7,148 nt of DNA from Frankia sp. (GCA_019689615.1 JADGHD010000256.1:1-7148), one strand, 5' to 3'. Counted from the stretch's first letter, positions 1 to 6,828 are shown. The notes: generated by a model not told the origin, from the letters alone. Made by a program: numbers and translations.

Positions 1-2174
1 GCCGCCGGCGGGCGCTGGCGCTCGCCGGGACGGCAGGGCTGGCCGCCGGTGTCCTCGTGGCCGGGGTGGGCGCGCGGGACCGGGCGTCCGGGGCGCTCGC
101 GCAGCTCGCCGAGCGGTCCGCCCGGGTCAGCGCCGAGCTCGTGGTCCGCGACGACCCGCGGCCCAGCCGCGGCGGGGGATACGTGGTGCAGGCACGGGTG
201 AGCCGGCTGTCGGCCAGCCGGGTGCCCGGGACCGTGGGGGCCGTCGATCTGCGGCTGTCGGTGCCGGTGCTGGTCATCGCGCTCGACGGGGCGGGCTGGG
301 CCGACCTGCTGCCCAGCAGCCGGATCGCGGTCGACGGGGCGCTGCGGCCGCCGCAGGCCGCTGACACCGTCGGGGCCGTCCTGCTGGTGCGCGGCCCGCC
401 GCGGCTGGTCGCCGGGCCGGTCTGGTACCAGCGGCTGGCCGGCGTGCTGCGGGCCGAGCTGCGGGAGTCGGCGTCGGTGCTGCCCGAGCCGGCCAGCGGG
501 CTGCTGCCGGCGCTGGTGGTCGGCGACACCAGCCGGCTCGACCCGCGGCTGAAGGACGACTTCCGCGCCGCCGGGATGACCCATCTCACCGCCGTGAGCG
601 GGGGCAACGTCGCGATCGTGACCGCGGCGGTGGTGGCGGTGCTGGGCAGCACCCGCGCTGGGGTCCGCTCGCGGGCGCTGTGGGTCGCCGGGATGGTCAT
701 CGTGTTCACCGTGGTCGCCCGGCCGTCGGCAAGCGTGCTGCGGGCCGGGGCGATGGCGCTGCTGGCCGCCTTCGCCGCCGGTGCCGGCCGGCCGAGCTCC
801 GCGGTCCCGGCGCTGGCGGCCGCCACCGGGGCGCTCGTGCTCGTCCAGCCGGACCTGGCGCTGTCCGCGGGGTTCGCGCTGTCGGTGCTGGCCACCGCGG
901 GGATAGTGGTGCTCGCGCCGCGGTGGCGGGAGACGCTGGCCCGCTGGCTGCCTGGATGGCTCGCCGACGGGGTCGCGGTCGCGGCGGCGGCGCAGCTCGC
1001 CTGCACGCCGGTGCTCGCCTGGCTGGGTGGCTCGGTGAGCCTGGTCGCCGTCCCGGCGAACGTGCTCGCGGCGGTCGCGGTCGCTCCGGTCACCGTGCTC
1101 GGGGTGGTGGCGCTGGCCGCTGGCCCGGTGTGCGCGCCGCTGGGCACGGCCGCCGCCTACCTCGCCGGGTGGCCGTGCCGCTGGCTGATCCTGGTCGCCC
1201 GGACGGCCGCCGACGTGCCCGGCGGGACGCTGGGCTGGCCGGGCGGGCCGCTGGGGGCACTCGCCGCGCTGGCGGCGCTGCCGGCGGCGGTGGCCCTGCT
1301 GCGCACCCGCCGCGGCCGGCGGGTGGCTGCCGCCGTGCTCGCCGGGCTGCTGGTGGCCCGGGTGCTGCTCGTCCCGCGGCTGGCCGGGTGGCCGCCGCCG
1401 GGCTGGCGGGTCGTCGCCTGCTCCGTCGGCCAGGGTGACGCGCTGGTCCTGACCGTGGGAGCGGGCGCAGCCGTGCTGGTGGACGCCGGGCCGGACGAGG
1501 CGGCGCTCGCGCGCTGCCTGGACGACCTTGGTGTCCGCCGGGTGCCGCTGGTGCTGCTCAGCCACCTGCACGCCGACCACGTCGAGGGGCTTGCTGCCGT
1601 GCTCGGCCGGCTCCCGGTGGGCGAGGTCCTGGTCGGCCCGCTGCGCGAGCCGGCGGCGGCGTGGGCGCAGGTCAGCGCGTTGGCGCGGGCGGCCGGGGTG
1701 CTGGTGACGACGGTGGGCGCGGGCGCCACGCGGGCCGTCGGCGACGTCTCGCTCGAGCTGGTGGGACCGCTGCGGCTGCTGCGCGGCACGGACAGCGACG
1801 CGAACAACAACAGCCTGGTCGCCCTGGCCCGCACGGGCGGGCTGACGGTCCTGCTGACCGGGGACGCCGAGCGGCCGCAGCAGTCCCAGCTGCTGCGGGA
1901 GGGCGTGCTGGCCGGCGCCCGGATCGACGTGCTGAAGGTGGCCCACCACGGTGCGGCCGAGCAGGAGCCAGGGATGCTGGCTGGCTCCGGCGCCGAGGTC
2001 GCGTTGATCTGCGTCGGGGAGGGCAACGACTACGGCCACCCCGCCCCGGCCACCCTGGCCGCGCTCGCCGCCGCCGGCATCCCGGTCGCCAGGACCGACA
2101 TCCACGGGGACGCCGCCGTCGTCGCCAACCCCGGCGGTGGCGCCCGGCTGGTCGTGCGCGGCGGCCCGCGGTGA
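1..2174 (+). CDS. comEC: ComEC/Rec2-family DNA-uptake channel protein, 5' end outside the window
   Basis: ComEC forms the inner-membrane channel that carries single-stranded DNA into the cytoplasm during natural transformation. The frame is open from base 3, and those codons read as the end of an Ala/Leu/Gly-rich membrane helix, so the GTG at 57 is probably internal and the true start lies upstream. About 723 residues are visible. In order they are: a soluble DUF4131-like region (about 100-450); the Competence membrane domain (about 500-1390), with the family hallmark HLTAVSGGN near 585-610 and about nine hydrophobic segments; and a C-terminal metallo-beta-lactamase-like domain (about 1400-2170). 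That last domain has VGQGDA, the metal-binding motif HLHADH at 1563-1580, an NNNSL motif near 1803-1817, LLTGDAE near 1850-1870, and AHHG near 1941-1952. The usual HHGS reads HHGA here. The family assignment is secure; whether this organism is actually competent cannot be judged. Confidence 0.95.
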   Translation, partial: RRRALALAGTAGLAAGVLVAGVGARDRASGALAQLAERSARVSAELVVRDDPRPSRGGGYVVQARVSRLSASRVPGTVGAVDLRLSVPVLVIALDGAGWADLLPSSRIAVDGALRPPQAADTVGAVLLVRGPPRLVAGPVWYQRLAGVLRAELRESASVLPEPASGLLPALVVGDTSRLDPRLKDDFRAAGMTHLTAVSGGNVAIVTAAVVAVLGSTRAGVRSRALWVAGMVIVFTVVARPSASVLRAGAMALLAAFAAGAGRPSSAVPALAAATGALVLVQPDLALSAGFALSVLATAGIVVLAPRWRETLARWLPGWLADGVAVAAAAQLACTPVLAWLGGSVSLVAVPANVLAAVAVAPVTVLGVVALAAGPVCAPLGTAAAYLAGWPCRWLILVARTAADVPGGTLGWPGGPLGALAALAALPAAVALLRTRRGRRVAAAVLAGLLVARVLLVPRLAGWPPPGWRVVACSVGQGDALVLTVGAGAAVLVDAGPDEAALARCLDDLGVRRVPLVLLSHLHADHVEGLAAVLGRLPVGEVLVGPLREPAAAWAQVSALARAAGVLVTTVGAGATRAVGDVSLELVGPLRLLRGTDSDANNNSLVALARTGGLTVLLTGDAERPQQSQLLREGVLAGARIDVLKVAHHGAAEQEPGMLAGSGAEVALICVGEGNDYGHPAPATLAALAAAGIPVARTDIHGDAAVVANPGGGARLVVRGGPR

Positions 2175-2254
2175 GCCGCCCCCGCGGCCCGCCGCGGCTG
2201 GCCGTCGAACCGGGCGCTGCCGGCGGCCGACGCGCCGGATGCCCGTGTTGCCGG

Positions 2255-2273
2255 ACCGGCCTGTCGGGCCGGT
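2255..2273 (+). terminator. GC-rich hairpin between comEC and holA (terminator or attenuator candidate)
   Basis: A perfect 7-bp stem, ACCGGCC (2255-2261) with GGCCGGT (2267-2273), encloses a 5-nt loop. No U-tract follows; the next bases are TGTGGG. The stem ends six bases before the ATG at 2280. It could terminate part of the comEC transcript, or it could influence holA translation. Stems of this size arise easily in DNA this GC-rich, so the role is uncertain. Confidence 0.35.
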
Positions 2274-2279
2274 TGTGGG

Positions 2280-3281
2280 ATGCTCGGACCCGTGCCGCCC
2301 TCGCCACCGCCGCCGCTCGTGCTCGTCCAGGGAGACGAGGAGCTGCTGGTCGACCGCGCCGTGCGGGAGGTGGTCGCCGCCGCCCGCGCCGTCGACCCGG
2401 ACGTGGAGGTCGTCGACCGGGCGGAGCTCACCGACGCCGACGTGATCGACCTCGGTGCGGCGACCATGTTCGGCGGGCTGCGCCTGGTCGTCGTCCGGGC
2501 CGCCCAGGACCTGGGCGACGAGCTGCGCGACGCCCTGCTGGCCTACATCGCCCGGCCGATGGACGACGTCGTGCTGGTCGTCGTGCACAACGGCGGCGCC
2601 CGCAACCGCAGACTGGCGGACGCGATGAAGGCCGCCGGGGCACGGGTCGTCTCCGTTCCGAGGATCACCCGGCCGCGGGACCGGCACGACTTCGTCGTCG
2701 CCGAGGTGCGCCGGGCGGGCGGGCGGATCTCCGACGCCGCGGTCGCCGTGCTGCTGGAGGCGGTCGGCAGCGACCTGCGCGAGATCGCCTCCGTGTGCGA
2801 GCAGATCGTCGCGGACACCGACGGCCCGATCGACGAGGAGACCGTCCACCGCTACCACCGGGGCCGGGCCGAGGCGAGCGGCTTCGCGGTGGCCGACGCC
2901 GCGATCGCCGGCGACCTGCCGGCCGCGCTCACCCTGCTGCGCCAGGCGCTGGCGACCGGCACCGCCGCCGTCCTGGTCACCAGCGCGATCACGAACGGGC
3001 TGCGCGACCTGGCCCGGGTCGCCGGCGCGGGCGGCGGGTCCCGCTACGAGCTCGCCCGCGCGCTCGGCATGCCGGACTGGAAGGTCGAGCGCGCCCAGCG
3101 GGCCGCGCGCGCCTGGTCCGACGAGGGCCTCGCCCGGGCGCTGCGGGCAGCGGCCGCAGCCGACGCCGGCGTCAAGGGCGCCGCAGCCAACCCGGAGTAC
3201 GCCCTGGAGACGCTGGTGCGCACGGTGGTCGCGGCGCGCGGCCGGCCGGGCCGGGTCGCCGCGGGGGCCGGCTCCCGGTGA
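2280..3281 (+). CDS. holA: DNA polymerase III subunit delta
   Basis: The delta subunit of the clamp loader opens the beta sliding clamp so that it can be placed on primed DNA. The 333-residue product matches the usual length of the family (about 320-345). Seen in the sequence are the N-terminal LVLVQGDEELLVD strand and helix (13-25), the ATMFGG element (61-66) followed by a hydrophobic strand, and GSDLREI (163-169) at the AAA+ lid. The C-terminal collar helices include ELARALGMPDWKVERA (257-272). As is normal for delta, there is no Walker A motif. The ATG at 2280 has no clear Shine-Dalgarno sequence. A GTG at 2292, with GGGA 11 bases upstream, would give a product four residues shorter and is an equally plausible start. 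The gene lies 105 bp after comEC, which is a common arrangement, and overlaps the next gene by 4 bp. Confidence 0.93.
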   Translation: MLGPVPPSPPPPLVLVQGDEELLVDRAVREVVAAARAVDPDVEVVDRAELTDADVIDLGAATMFGGLRLVVVRAAQDLGDELRDALLAYIARPMDDVVLVVVHNGGARNRRLADAMKAAGARVVSVPRITRPRDRHDFVVAEVRRAGGRISDAAVAVLLEAVGSDLREIASVCEQIVADTDGPIDEETVHRYHRGRAEASGFAVADAAIAGDLPAALTLLRQALATGTAAVLVTSAITNGLRDLARVAGAGGGSRYELARALGMPDWKVERAQRAARAWSDEGLARALRAAAAADAGVKGAAANPEYALETLVRTVVAARGRPGRVAAGAGSR

Positions 3282-3559
3282 CCGGACGCCACGAGGCCGG
3301 CCGGCACGAGGCCGCCCGCCGGCCCCCTGCCCCGGCCGGCGAGCCGGAGCTGCCGGAGGACGAGGAGCCATCCGGCTTCGGCCTGCGGGTGCTGCCCGCC
3401 GGCTGGATGCGCGGCCTGCTGTTCACGGTGACCGCGGTGCTCACCGTCGTGATCGCGCTGTCCGAGCTGACCAGCGCCTGGGTGCTGCTGGCGCTTCCGC
3501 TCGCCGTCGTCATCGCGGTCGCCTACCTGGAGGCGCTCGACCGGATCACCCGGCCCTGA
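3278..3559 (+). CDS. Small two-helix membrane protein of unknown function
   Basis: I do not recognise a named family. The 93-residue product starts at a GTG that overlaps the holA stop (GTGA, 3278-3281), which suggests translational coupling to holA. Residues 1-40 are hydrophilic: a repeated pentapeptide GRHEA (3-7 and 8-12), a Pro/Ala-rich stretch, then an acidic patch ELPEDEE (24-30). Two hydrophobic segments follow, at about 46-62 and 67-84, separated by a short SELTSA turn. The tail is short and charged (LEALDRITRP). This pattern fits an inner-membrane hairpin protein. Codon third positions are strongly G/C, as in neighbouring genes, which supports real coding. Only the last part of a much longer overlapping open frame is real; the upstream part is a shadow of comEC and holA. 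The function is unknown, and the context gives only co-transcription with holA. Confidence 0.75.
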   Translation: MTGRHEAGRHEAARRPPAPAGEPELPEDEEPSGFGLRVLPAGWMRGLLFTVTAVLTVVIALSELTSAWVLLALPLAVVIAVAYLEALDRITRP

Positions 3560-3622
3560 CCGCCCCCGGCCAGGAATGTCGGACCCGCGGCGCACGATAG
3601 CGGCGAGCCCAGCAGGACCACC

Positions 3623-3630
3623 GGGAGGGA
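3623..3630 (+). promoter_or_regulatory. Strong Shine-Dalgarno for a micro-ORF upstream of tag
   Basis: GGGAGGGA is the best ribosome binding site in this part of the window. It lies about 10 bases before the ATG at 3640, which is out of frame with tag, and 44 bases before the tag ATG at 3675. No in-frame tag start occurs closer to it, so the site appears to serve the micro-ORF. Confidence 0.55.
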
Positions 3631-3639
3631 ACTCGCCGC

Positions 3640-3678
3640 ATGCGCCAGAGCCGCACACCACACCGCCGCACGCCATGA
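3640..3678 (+). CDS. Possible 12-residue leader peptide overlapping the tag start
   Basis: The ATG at 3640 opens a 12-codon frame (MRQSRTPHRRTP). Its TGA at 3676-3678 overlaps the tag ATG at 3675-3677 in an ATGA junction. It is preceded by GGGAGGGA at suitable spacing, whereas the tag ATG has no Shine-Dalgarno of its own. The peptide is Arg-rich (four of 12) and uses ACA and CCA codons that are uncommon in the surrounding genes. It could deliver ribosomes to tag by translational coupling. Alternatively it may be a remnant: a one- or two-base indel would join it in frame to tag. It could also be chance. There is no direct evidence of translation. Confidence 0.4.
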   Translation: MRQSRTPHRRTP

Positions 3679-4307
3679 GCGACGTGACCATCGGCCCCGA
3701 CGGCGCCCCGCGCTGCGCCTGGGTCGCCGCCGCCCCGGAGTTCCTGCGCTACCACGACACCGAGTGGGGCTTCCCGGTCGGCGACGACCGGCGGCTGTTC
3801 GAGAAGATCAGCCTGGAGGGGTTCCAGTCCGGGCTGAGCTGGCGCACGATCCTGGCGAAACGGGAGAACTTCCGGGCCGCCTTCCACCAGTTCGACGTCG
3901 ACCGGATCGCCGAGTTCACCGAGCGCGACGTCGAGCGGCTGCTCGCCGACCCGGGCATCATCCGCCACCGCGGCAAGATCGAGGCCGTCGTCAACAACGC
4001 CCGCCGGGCCCAGGAGCTGATCCACCGGGAGGGCTCGCTCGCCGCCTTCCTGTGGGGCTACGAGCGGGCCGGCGACCCGCCCGTCCCGTCGGCGCCGGTC
4101 TCGACCTCACCGGAGTCCGTCGCCCTGTCCAGGGACCTGAAAAAGCTCGGCTGGAAGTTCGTCGGGCCGACCACCGTGTACGCGTTCATGCAGGCGATGG
4201 GCCTGGTCAACGACCACACCGCCGAGTGCGTCTGGCGCGGCGAGGTGGAGCGGGCCCGCGCCGCCTTCGTCCGGCCCGGCCGGCTCGGCGCCGCCGCGGT
4301 GGGCTGA
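3675..4307 (+). CDS. tag: DNA-3-methyladenine glycosylase I
   Basis: Tag is a cytoplasmic base-excision repair enzyme that removes 3-methyladenine from alkylated DNA. The 210-residue product, counted from the ATG at 3675, aligns along its length with E. coli Tag as I remember it. The zinc ligands are present: Cys14 in RCAWV, His27 in RYHDTEWG, and His181 and Cys185 in VNDHTAEC. The base-pocket Glu48 and Trp56 lie in LEGFQSGLSW, with the same Cys-His-Glu spacing as E. coli (13 and 21 residues). IIRHRGKI (95-102) and KFVGPTT (161-167) are further family hallmarks. An in-frame ATG at 3576 would add 33 Pro/Ser/His-rich residues with no family counterpart and a poorly spaced ribosome site, so I prefer 3675. 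The gene is convergent with lepA, and its last 18 bases are the start of a tandem duplication. It is not part of the usual comEC-holA-rpsT-lepA neighbourhood. Confidence 0.94.
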   Translation: MSDVTIGPDGAPRCAWVAAAPEFLRYHDTEWGFPVGDDRRLFEKISLEGFQSGLSWRTILAKRENFRAAFHQFDVDRIAEFTERDVERLLADPGIIRHRGKIEAVVNNARRAQELIHREGSLAAFLWGYERAGDPPVPSAPVSTSPESVALSRDLKKLGWKFVGPTTVYAFMQAMGLVNDHTAECVWRGEVERARAAFVRPGRLGAAAVG

Positions 4308-4401
4308 CGCCCCACCAGCCGGCCCGCGGAGCGCGCACCCGCCGGGCCGCCGCGGTGGGCTGACGCCTCGCCGGCTGGCCCGCGGGGCGCGCACCCCGGC
4401 G
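4290..4401 (+). repeat. Imperfect 56-bp tandem duplication including the tag stop codon
   Basis: Copy 1 is 4290-4345 and copy 2 is 4346-4401. The first 21 bases (4290-4310 and 4346-4366) are identical and contain the last five codons and the stop of tag. Over the first 51 bases, 46 match, and all five differences are transitions; the final bases are offset by a small indel. Copy 2 therefore carries a non-functional echo of the tag C-terminus and stop codon. Confidence 0.85.
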
Positions 4402-4485
4402 GGTCAGCCCGAGCGCCGCGAGCCGGCCGGCGGTCGGCCACGGCGTCGCGGAACGGTCGGCGGGTCAGCCTCGCGGGCCAGCCGG
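4371..4485. terminator. Long inverted repeat between tag and lepA (bidirectional terminator candidate)
   Basis: The 18-base arms at 4371-4388 and 4468-4485 are reverse complements at 17 of 18 positions, and the one exception still allows a G-U pair. A 79-nt GC-rich loop that can itself fold lies between them. The position between two convergent stop codons (tag at 4307, lepA at 4495) suits a terminator working in both directions. There is no U-tract on either side, so a Rho-dependent or structure-only mechanism would be needed. The pairing is seen directly; the function is inferred. Confidence 0.45.
4397..4470. repeat. 13-bp direct repeat in the tag-lepA gap
   Basis: CGGCGGGTCAGCC occurs identically at 4397-4409 and 4458-4470. 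The core TCAGC followed by C or T recurs at 4495-4500, where TCA is the lepA stop codon read on the minus strand. TCAGCCCGAGCG (4404-4415) differs at one base from TCAGCTCGAGCG (4495-4506), which encodes the end of lepA. Confidence 0.7.
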
Positions 4486-4494
4486 AAGCAGCGG

Positions 4495-6345
4495 TCAGCT
4501 CGAGCGGCCGCCCTTGCCCGCGGTGTCGCTGGTGAGGGCGGCGATGAAGGCCTCCTGCGGGACCTCGACCCGCCCGATGGTCTTCATCCGCTTCTTGCCT
4601 TCCTTCTGCTTCTCCAGCAGCTTGCGCTTACGGGTGATGTCGCCGCCGTAGCACTTGGCCAGAACGTCCTTGCGGATCGCGCGGATGTTCTCCCGGGCGA
4701 TGATCCGGCTGCCGATCGCGGCCTGGATCGGGACCTCGAACTGCTGCCGCGGGATGAGCTCGCGCAGCTTGCTGGTCATCGCGACGCCGTAGCCGTACGC
4801 CTTGTCCTTGTGCACGATCGCCGAGAAGGCGTCGACGGCCTCGCCCTGCAGCAGGATGTCCACCTTCACCAGGTCGGCGACCGCCTCACCGGCCGGCTCG
4901 TAGTCGAGGCTGGCGTAGCCGCGCGTCCGCGACTTCAGCGAGTCGAAGAAGTCGAAGATGATCTCAGCGAGCGGCATCGTGTACTTCAGCTCGACCCGGT
5001 CGGTCGACAGGTAGTCCATCCCCTTGAGCACGCCGCGCCGGGACTGGCAGAGCTCCATCACCGCGCCGACGAAGTCCGTCGGCAGCAGGATCATCGCGTT
5101 GACGATCGGCTCGTACACCTCGCGGATCTTGCCGCTGGGCCAGTCGCTCGGGTTGGTGACGGTGTGCTCGGTGCCGTCCTCCATCACCACCCGGTAGACG
5201 ACGTTCGGCGCGGTCGAGATCAGCGTCAGCCCGAACTCGCGCTCCAGCCGCTCCCGGACGATCTCCAGGTGCAGCAGGCCGAGGAACCCGCAGCGGAACC
5301 CGAAGCCGAGCGCCGCCGAGGTCTCCGGCTCGTAGGTCAGCGCCGCGTCGTTGAGCCGCAGCTTGTCCAGCGCCTCGCGCAGGTCCGGGTACTCGCTGCC
5401 GTCGATCGGGTAGAGGCCGGAGTAGACCATCGGCAGCGGGTCGCGGTAGCCGCCGAGCATCTCGGCCGCCGGCCGGGTCGCGGAGGTCATCGTGTCGCCG
5501 ACCCGGGCCTGGCGGACGTCCTTCACCCCGGGGATGACGTAGCCGACCTCGCCGGCCGACAGCACCCCGGTCGCCTTCGGCTCCGGCGAGATGACCCCGA
5601 CCTCCAGCGTCTCGTGGCTGGCGCCGGTGGACATCATCAGGCAGCGGTCCCGCGTGGTCAGCGACCCGTCGACCATCCGGACGTAGGTGATCACGCCGCG
5701 GTAGACGTCGTAGACGCTGTCGAAGATCAGCGCGCGGGCCGGGGCGTTCGGGTCGCCGGACGGGGGCGGCACCCGCCGGACGATCTCGTTGAGCAGCTCG
5801 GGGACGCCGACGCCGGTCTTGCCGGAGACCCGCAGCACCTCCTCCGGCTCGCAGCCGATCAGCTGGGCCAGCTCCTCGGCGTACTTCTCGGGCTGCGCCG
5901 CCGGCAGGTCGATCTTGTTGAGCACCGGGATGATGGCGAGGTCGTTCTCCATCGCCAGGTACAGGTTCGCCAGCGTCTGCGCCTCGATGCCCTGCGCCGC
6001 GTCGACCAGCAGCACCGCGCCCTCGCACGCGGCGAGCGACCGGCTCACCTCGTAGGTGAAGTCGACGTGCCCCGGGGTGTCGATCAGGTGCAGGACGTAG
6101 GCCCTGCCGTCGTCCGCCGTCCACGGCAGCCGCACGTTCTGCGCCTTGATCGTGATGCCGCGCTCGCGCTCGATGTCCATCCGGTCGAGGTACTGGGCGC
6201 GCATGTTGCGTGCCTCGACGACACCGGTCACGTCGAGCATGCGGTCGGCAAGAGTCGACTTGCCGTGGTCGATGTGCGCGATGATGCAGAAGTTGCGGAT
6301 CAGCGCCTGGTCGACACCGGGCGCGTCAAGCGGGGCTGCGGTCAC
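4495..6345 (-). CDS. lepA: Elongation factor 4 (ribosomal back-translocase LepA)
   Basis: LepA is a translational GTPase that binds the ribosome and is linked to rescue of stalled or mistranslocated ribosomes and to initiation. From the GTG at 6345 the product has 616 residues, close to the family norm of about 600-650. The GTPase motifs are complete: AHIDHGKST (23-31), RERGIT (60-65), DTPGH (89-93), NKID (143-146) and SGK (174-176). Beta-barrel and EF-G-like domains follow, then the LepA-specific basic C-terminus ([16 protein letters not shown], 573-588). The open frame extends upstream to 6795, but that extension has many A/T third positions (roughly one in five) and no family similarity. 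It also reads back through a probable rpsT promoter and leader, so I start at 6345. The ribosome site there is weak. The gene is convergent with tag and divergent from rpsT. Confidence 0.97.
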   Translation of the reverse strand: MTAAPLDAPGVDQALIRNFCIIAHIDHGKSTLADRMLDVTGVVEARNMRAQYLDRMDIERERGITIKAQNVRLPWTADDGRAYVLHLIDTPGHVDFTYEVSRSLAACEGAVLLVDAAQGIEAQTLANLYLAMENDLAIIPVLNKIDLPAAQPEKYAEELAQLIGCEPEEVLRVSGKTGVGVPELLNEIVRRVPPPSGDPNAPARALIFDSVYDVYRGVITYVRMVDGSLTTRDRCLMMSTGASHETLEVGVISPEPKATGVLSAGEVGYVIPGVKDVRQARVGDTMTSATRPAAEMLGGYRDPLPMVYSGLYPIDGSEYPDLREALDKLRLNDAALTYEPETSAALGFGFRCGFLGLLHLEIVRERLEREFGLTLISTAPNVVYRVVMEDGTEHTVTNPSDWPSGKIREVYEPIVNAMILLPTDFVGAVMELCQSRRGVLKGMDYLSTDRVELKYTMPLAEIIFDFFDSLKSRTRGYASLDYEPAGEAVADLVKVDILLQGEAVDAFSAIVHKDKAYGYGVAMTSKLRELIPRQQFEVPIQAAIGSRIIARENIRAIRKDVLAKCYGGDITRKRKLLEKQKEGKKRMKTIGRVEVPQEAFIAALTSDTAGKGGRSS

Positions 6346-6446
6346 GCGGGCGGGTCTCGATTCTCGTAGGTCGCACCGGTCCGCGGGCGGCGGGCTCTCG
6401 CCACCAGGCGCGCCCACCCCGCCCGTCGGCCGGCGCCGGACAGTGT

Positions 6447-6469
6447 CTGGCCCGGCATTGGCGGGCCGG
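6447..6469 (-). other. Hairpin in the lepA upstream region
   Basis: Bases 6447-6454 pair with 6462-6469 (eight pairs on the plus strand, one of them a G-T wobble) around a 7-nt AT-containing loop. It lies about 100 bases upstream of the lepA start, so it could be part of the lepA 5' leader or an operator-like site. The evidence is symmetry only. Confidence 0.3.
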
Positions 6470-6628
6470 TCTCCATCGTGCCAGGATCCCGTGCCAGCCG
6501 GATCGGACACCGCCCCGCGTGCCCCCGCGGACGGCCCTGGCCGGGCCCGCGGGTGGGTTCCGGCCGGCGGCGTCGCCCGGTCCCGCTCGCTGGCGCGACG
6601 AGCGAACATCCTGGTGCATGCGGTGTTG

Positions 6629-6634
6629 TAAGGT
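6629..6634 (+). promoter_or_regulatory. Candidate -10 element of the rpsT promoter
   Basis: TAAGGT matches the actinobacterial TANNNT -10 pattern and sits in one of the few AT-richer spots of the gap (TTGTAAGGT). No clear TTGACA-like -35 is visible; GCGAAC or GAACAT near 6602-6609 is only a weak candidate. If correct, transcription would start near 6641 and leave a leader of about 195 nt before rpsT. Confidence 0.35.
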
Positions 6635-6672
6635 GGACCGCGCCGCATCGGGTGCGCGCCACCTGGCGGGAC

Positions 6673-6774
6673 GTCCGTCGGCGGACCGGCTGTAGCAGCA
6701 GGGATCCTGCAGCAGACGATCTTCGACAGGGAGGCGCTGGCCCCGGGCTGGCGCGGCACGTCCCGCGAGACGTG
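6673..6774 (+). promoter_or_regulatory. Structured rpsT 5' leader with four predicted stem-loops
   Basis: Four hairpins follow one another. Bases 6673-6677 pair with 6682-6686 (5 bp, 4-nt loop). Bases 6695-6702 pair with 6706-6713 (7 bp with an A-A mismatch, 3-nt loop). Bases 6734-6742 pair with 6746-6754 (9 pairs including two G-U, 3-nt loop). Bases 6757-6762 pair with 6769-6774 (6 bp, 6-nt loop). E. coli S20 is known to repress its own translation, so a leader with a regulatory fold is plausible here. No similarity to a described riboswitch or ribosomal-protein leader was recognised. Confidence 0.4.
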
Positions 6775-6823
6775 GACCGCCCGGCGCAGCGGCACCCAGA
6801 CCGACCTGTACCGACTCGACGAC

Positions 6824-6828
6824 GAGGT
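6824..6828 (+). promoter_or_regulatory. Ribosome binding site of rpsT
   Basis: GAGGT lies nine bases before the GTG at 6837 and fixes that start. CTC at 6831-6833 is complementary to GAG at 6824-6826, so the site could be weakly self-masked in a small hairpin. Confidence 0.7.

Noticed and set aside
1661..3277. Upstream part of the 632-codon frame that contains the small membrane protein
   Set aside because: It overlaps comEC and holA in another frame and is almost only Arg, Gly, Ala and Pro. Only the portion from GTG 3278 onward has a membrane-protein pattern.
3577..3600. Possible tag promoter (TGTCGG with CGATAG)
   Set aside because: The spacing of about 12 bases is too short and neither box is close to consensus.
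3576..3674. 33-codon N-terminal extension of tag from ATG 3576
   Set aside because: The residues are low-complexity and absent from the Tag family, the AGG upstream is too close to the ATG, and the strong SD lies inside the extension.
4308..4494. CRISPR-like or mobile-element remnant in the tag-lepA gap
   Set aside because: The repeats are copies of the flanking gene ends, with no regular spacers, transposase fragment or target-site duplication.
4810..6369. Long 519-codon plus-strand frame opposite lepA
   Set aside because: It is fully antisense to a clear lepA, has the Arg/Asp/Val/His-rich repetitive composition typical of shadow frames in GC-rich DNA, and shows no domain.
6618..6695. 25-codon frame upstream of rpsT (begins MRCCKVD), considered as a cysteine-type leader peptide
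   Set aside because: It has no Shine-Dalgarno, and the candidate -10 at 6629 would start transcription downstream of its ATG.
6346..6795. 150-codon N-terminal extension of lepA
   Set aside because: It has no similarity to LepA, more A/T third positions than the gene body, and runs through the rpsT leader region on the other strand.
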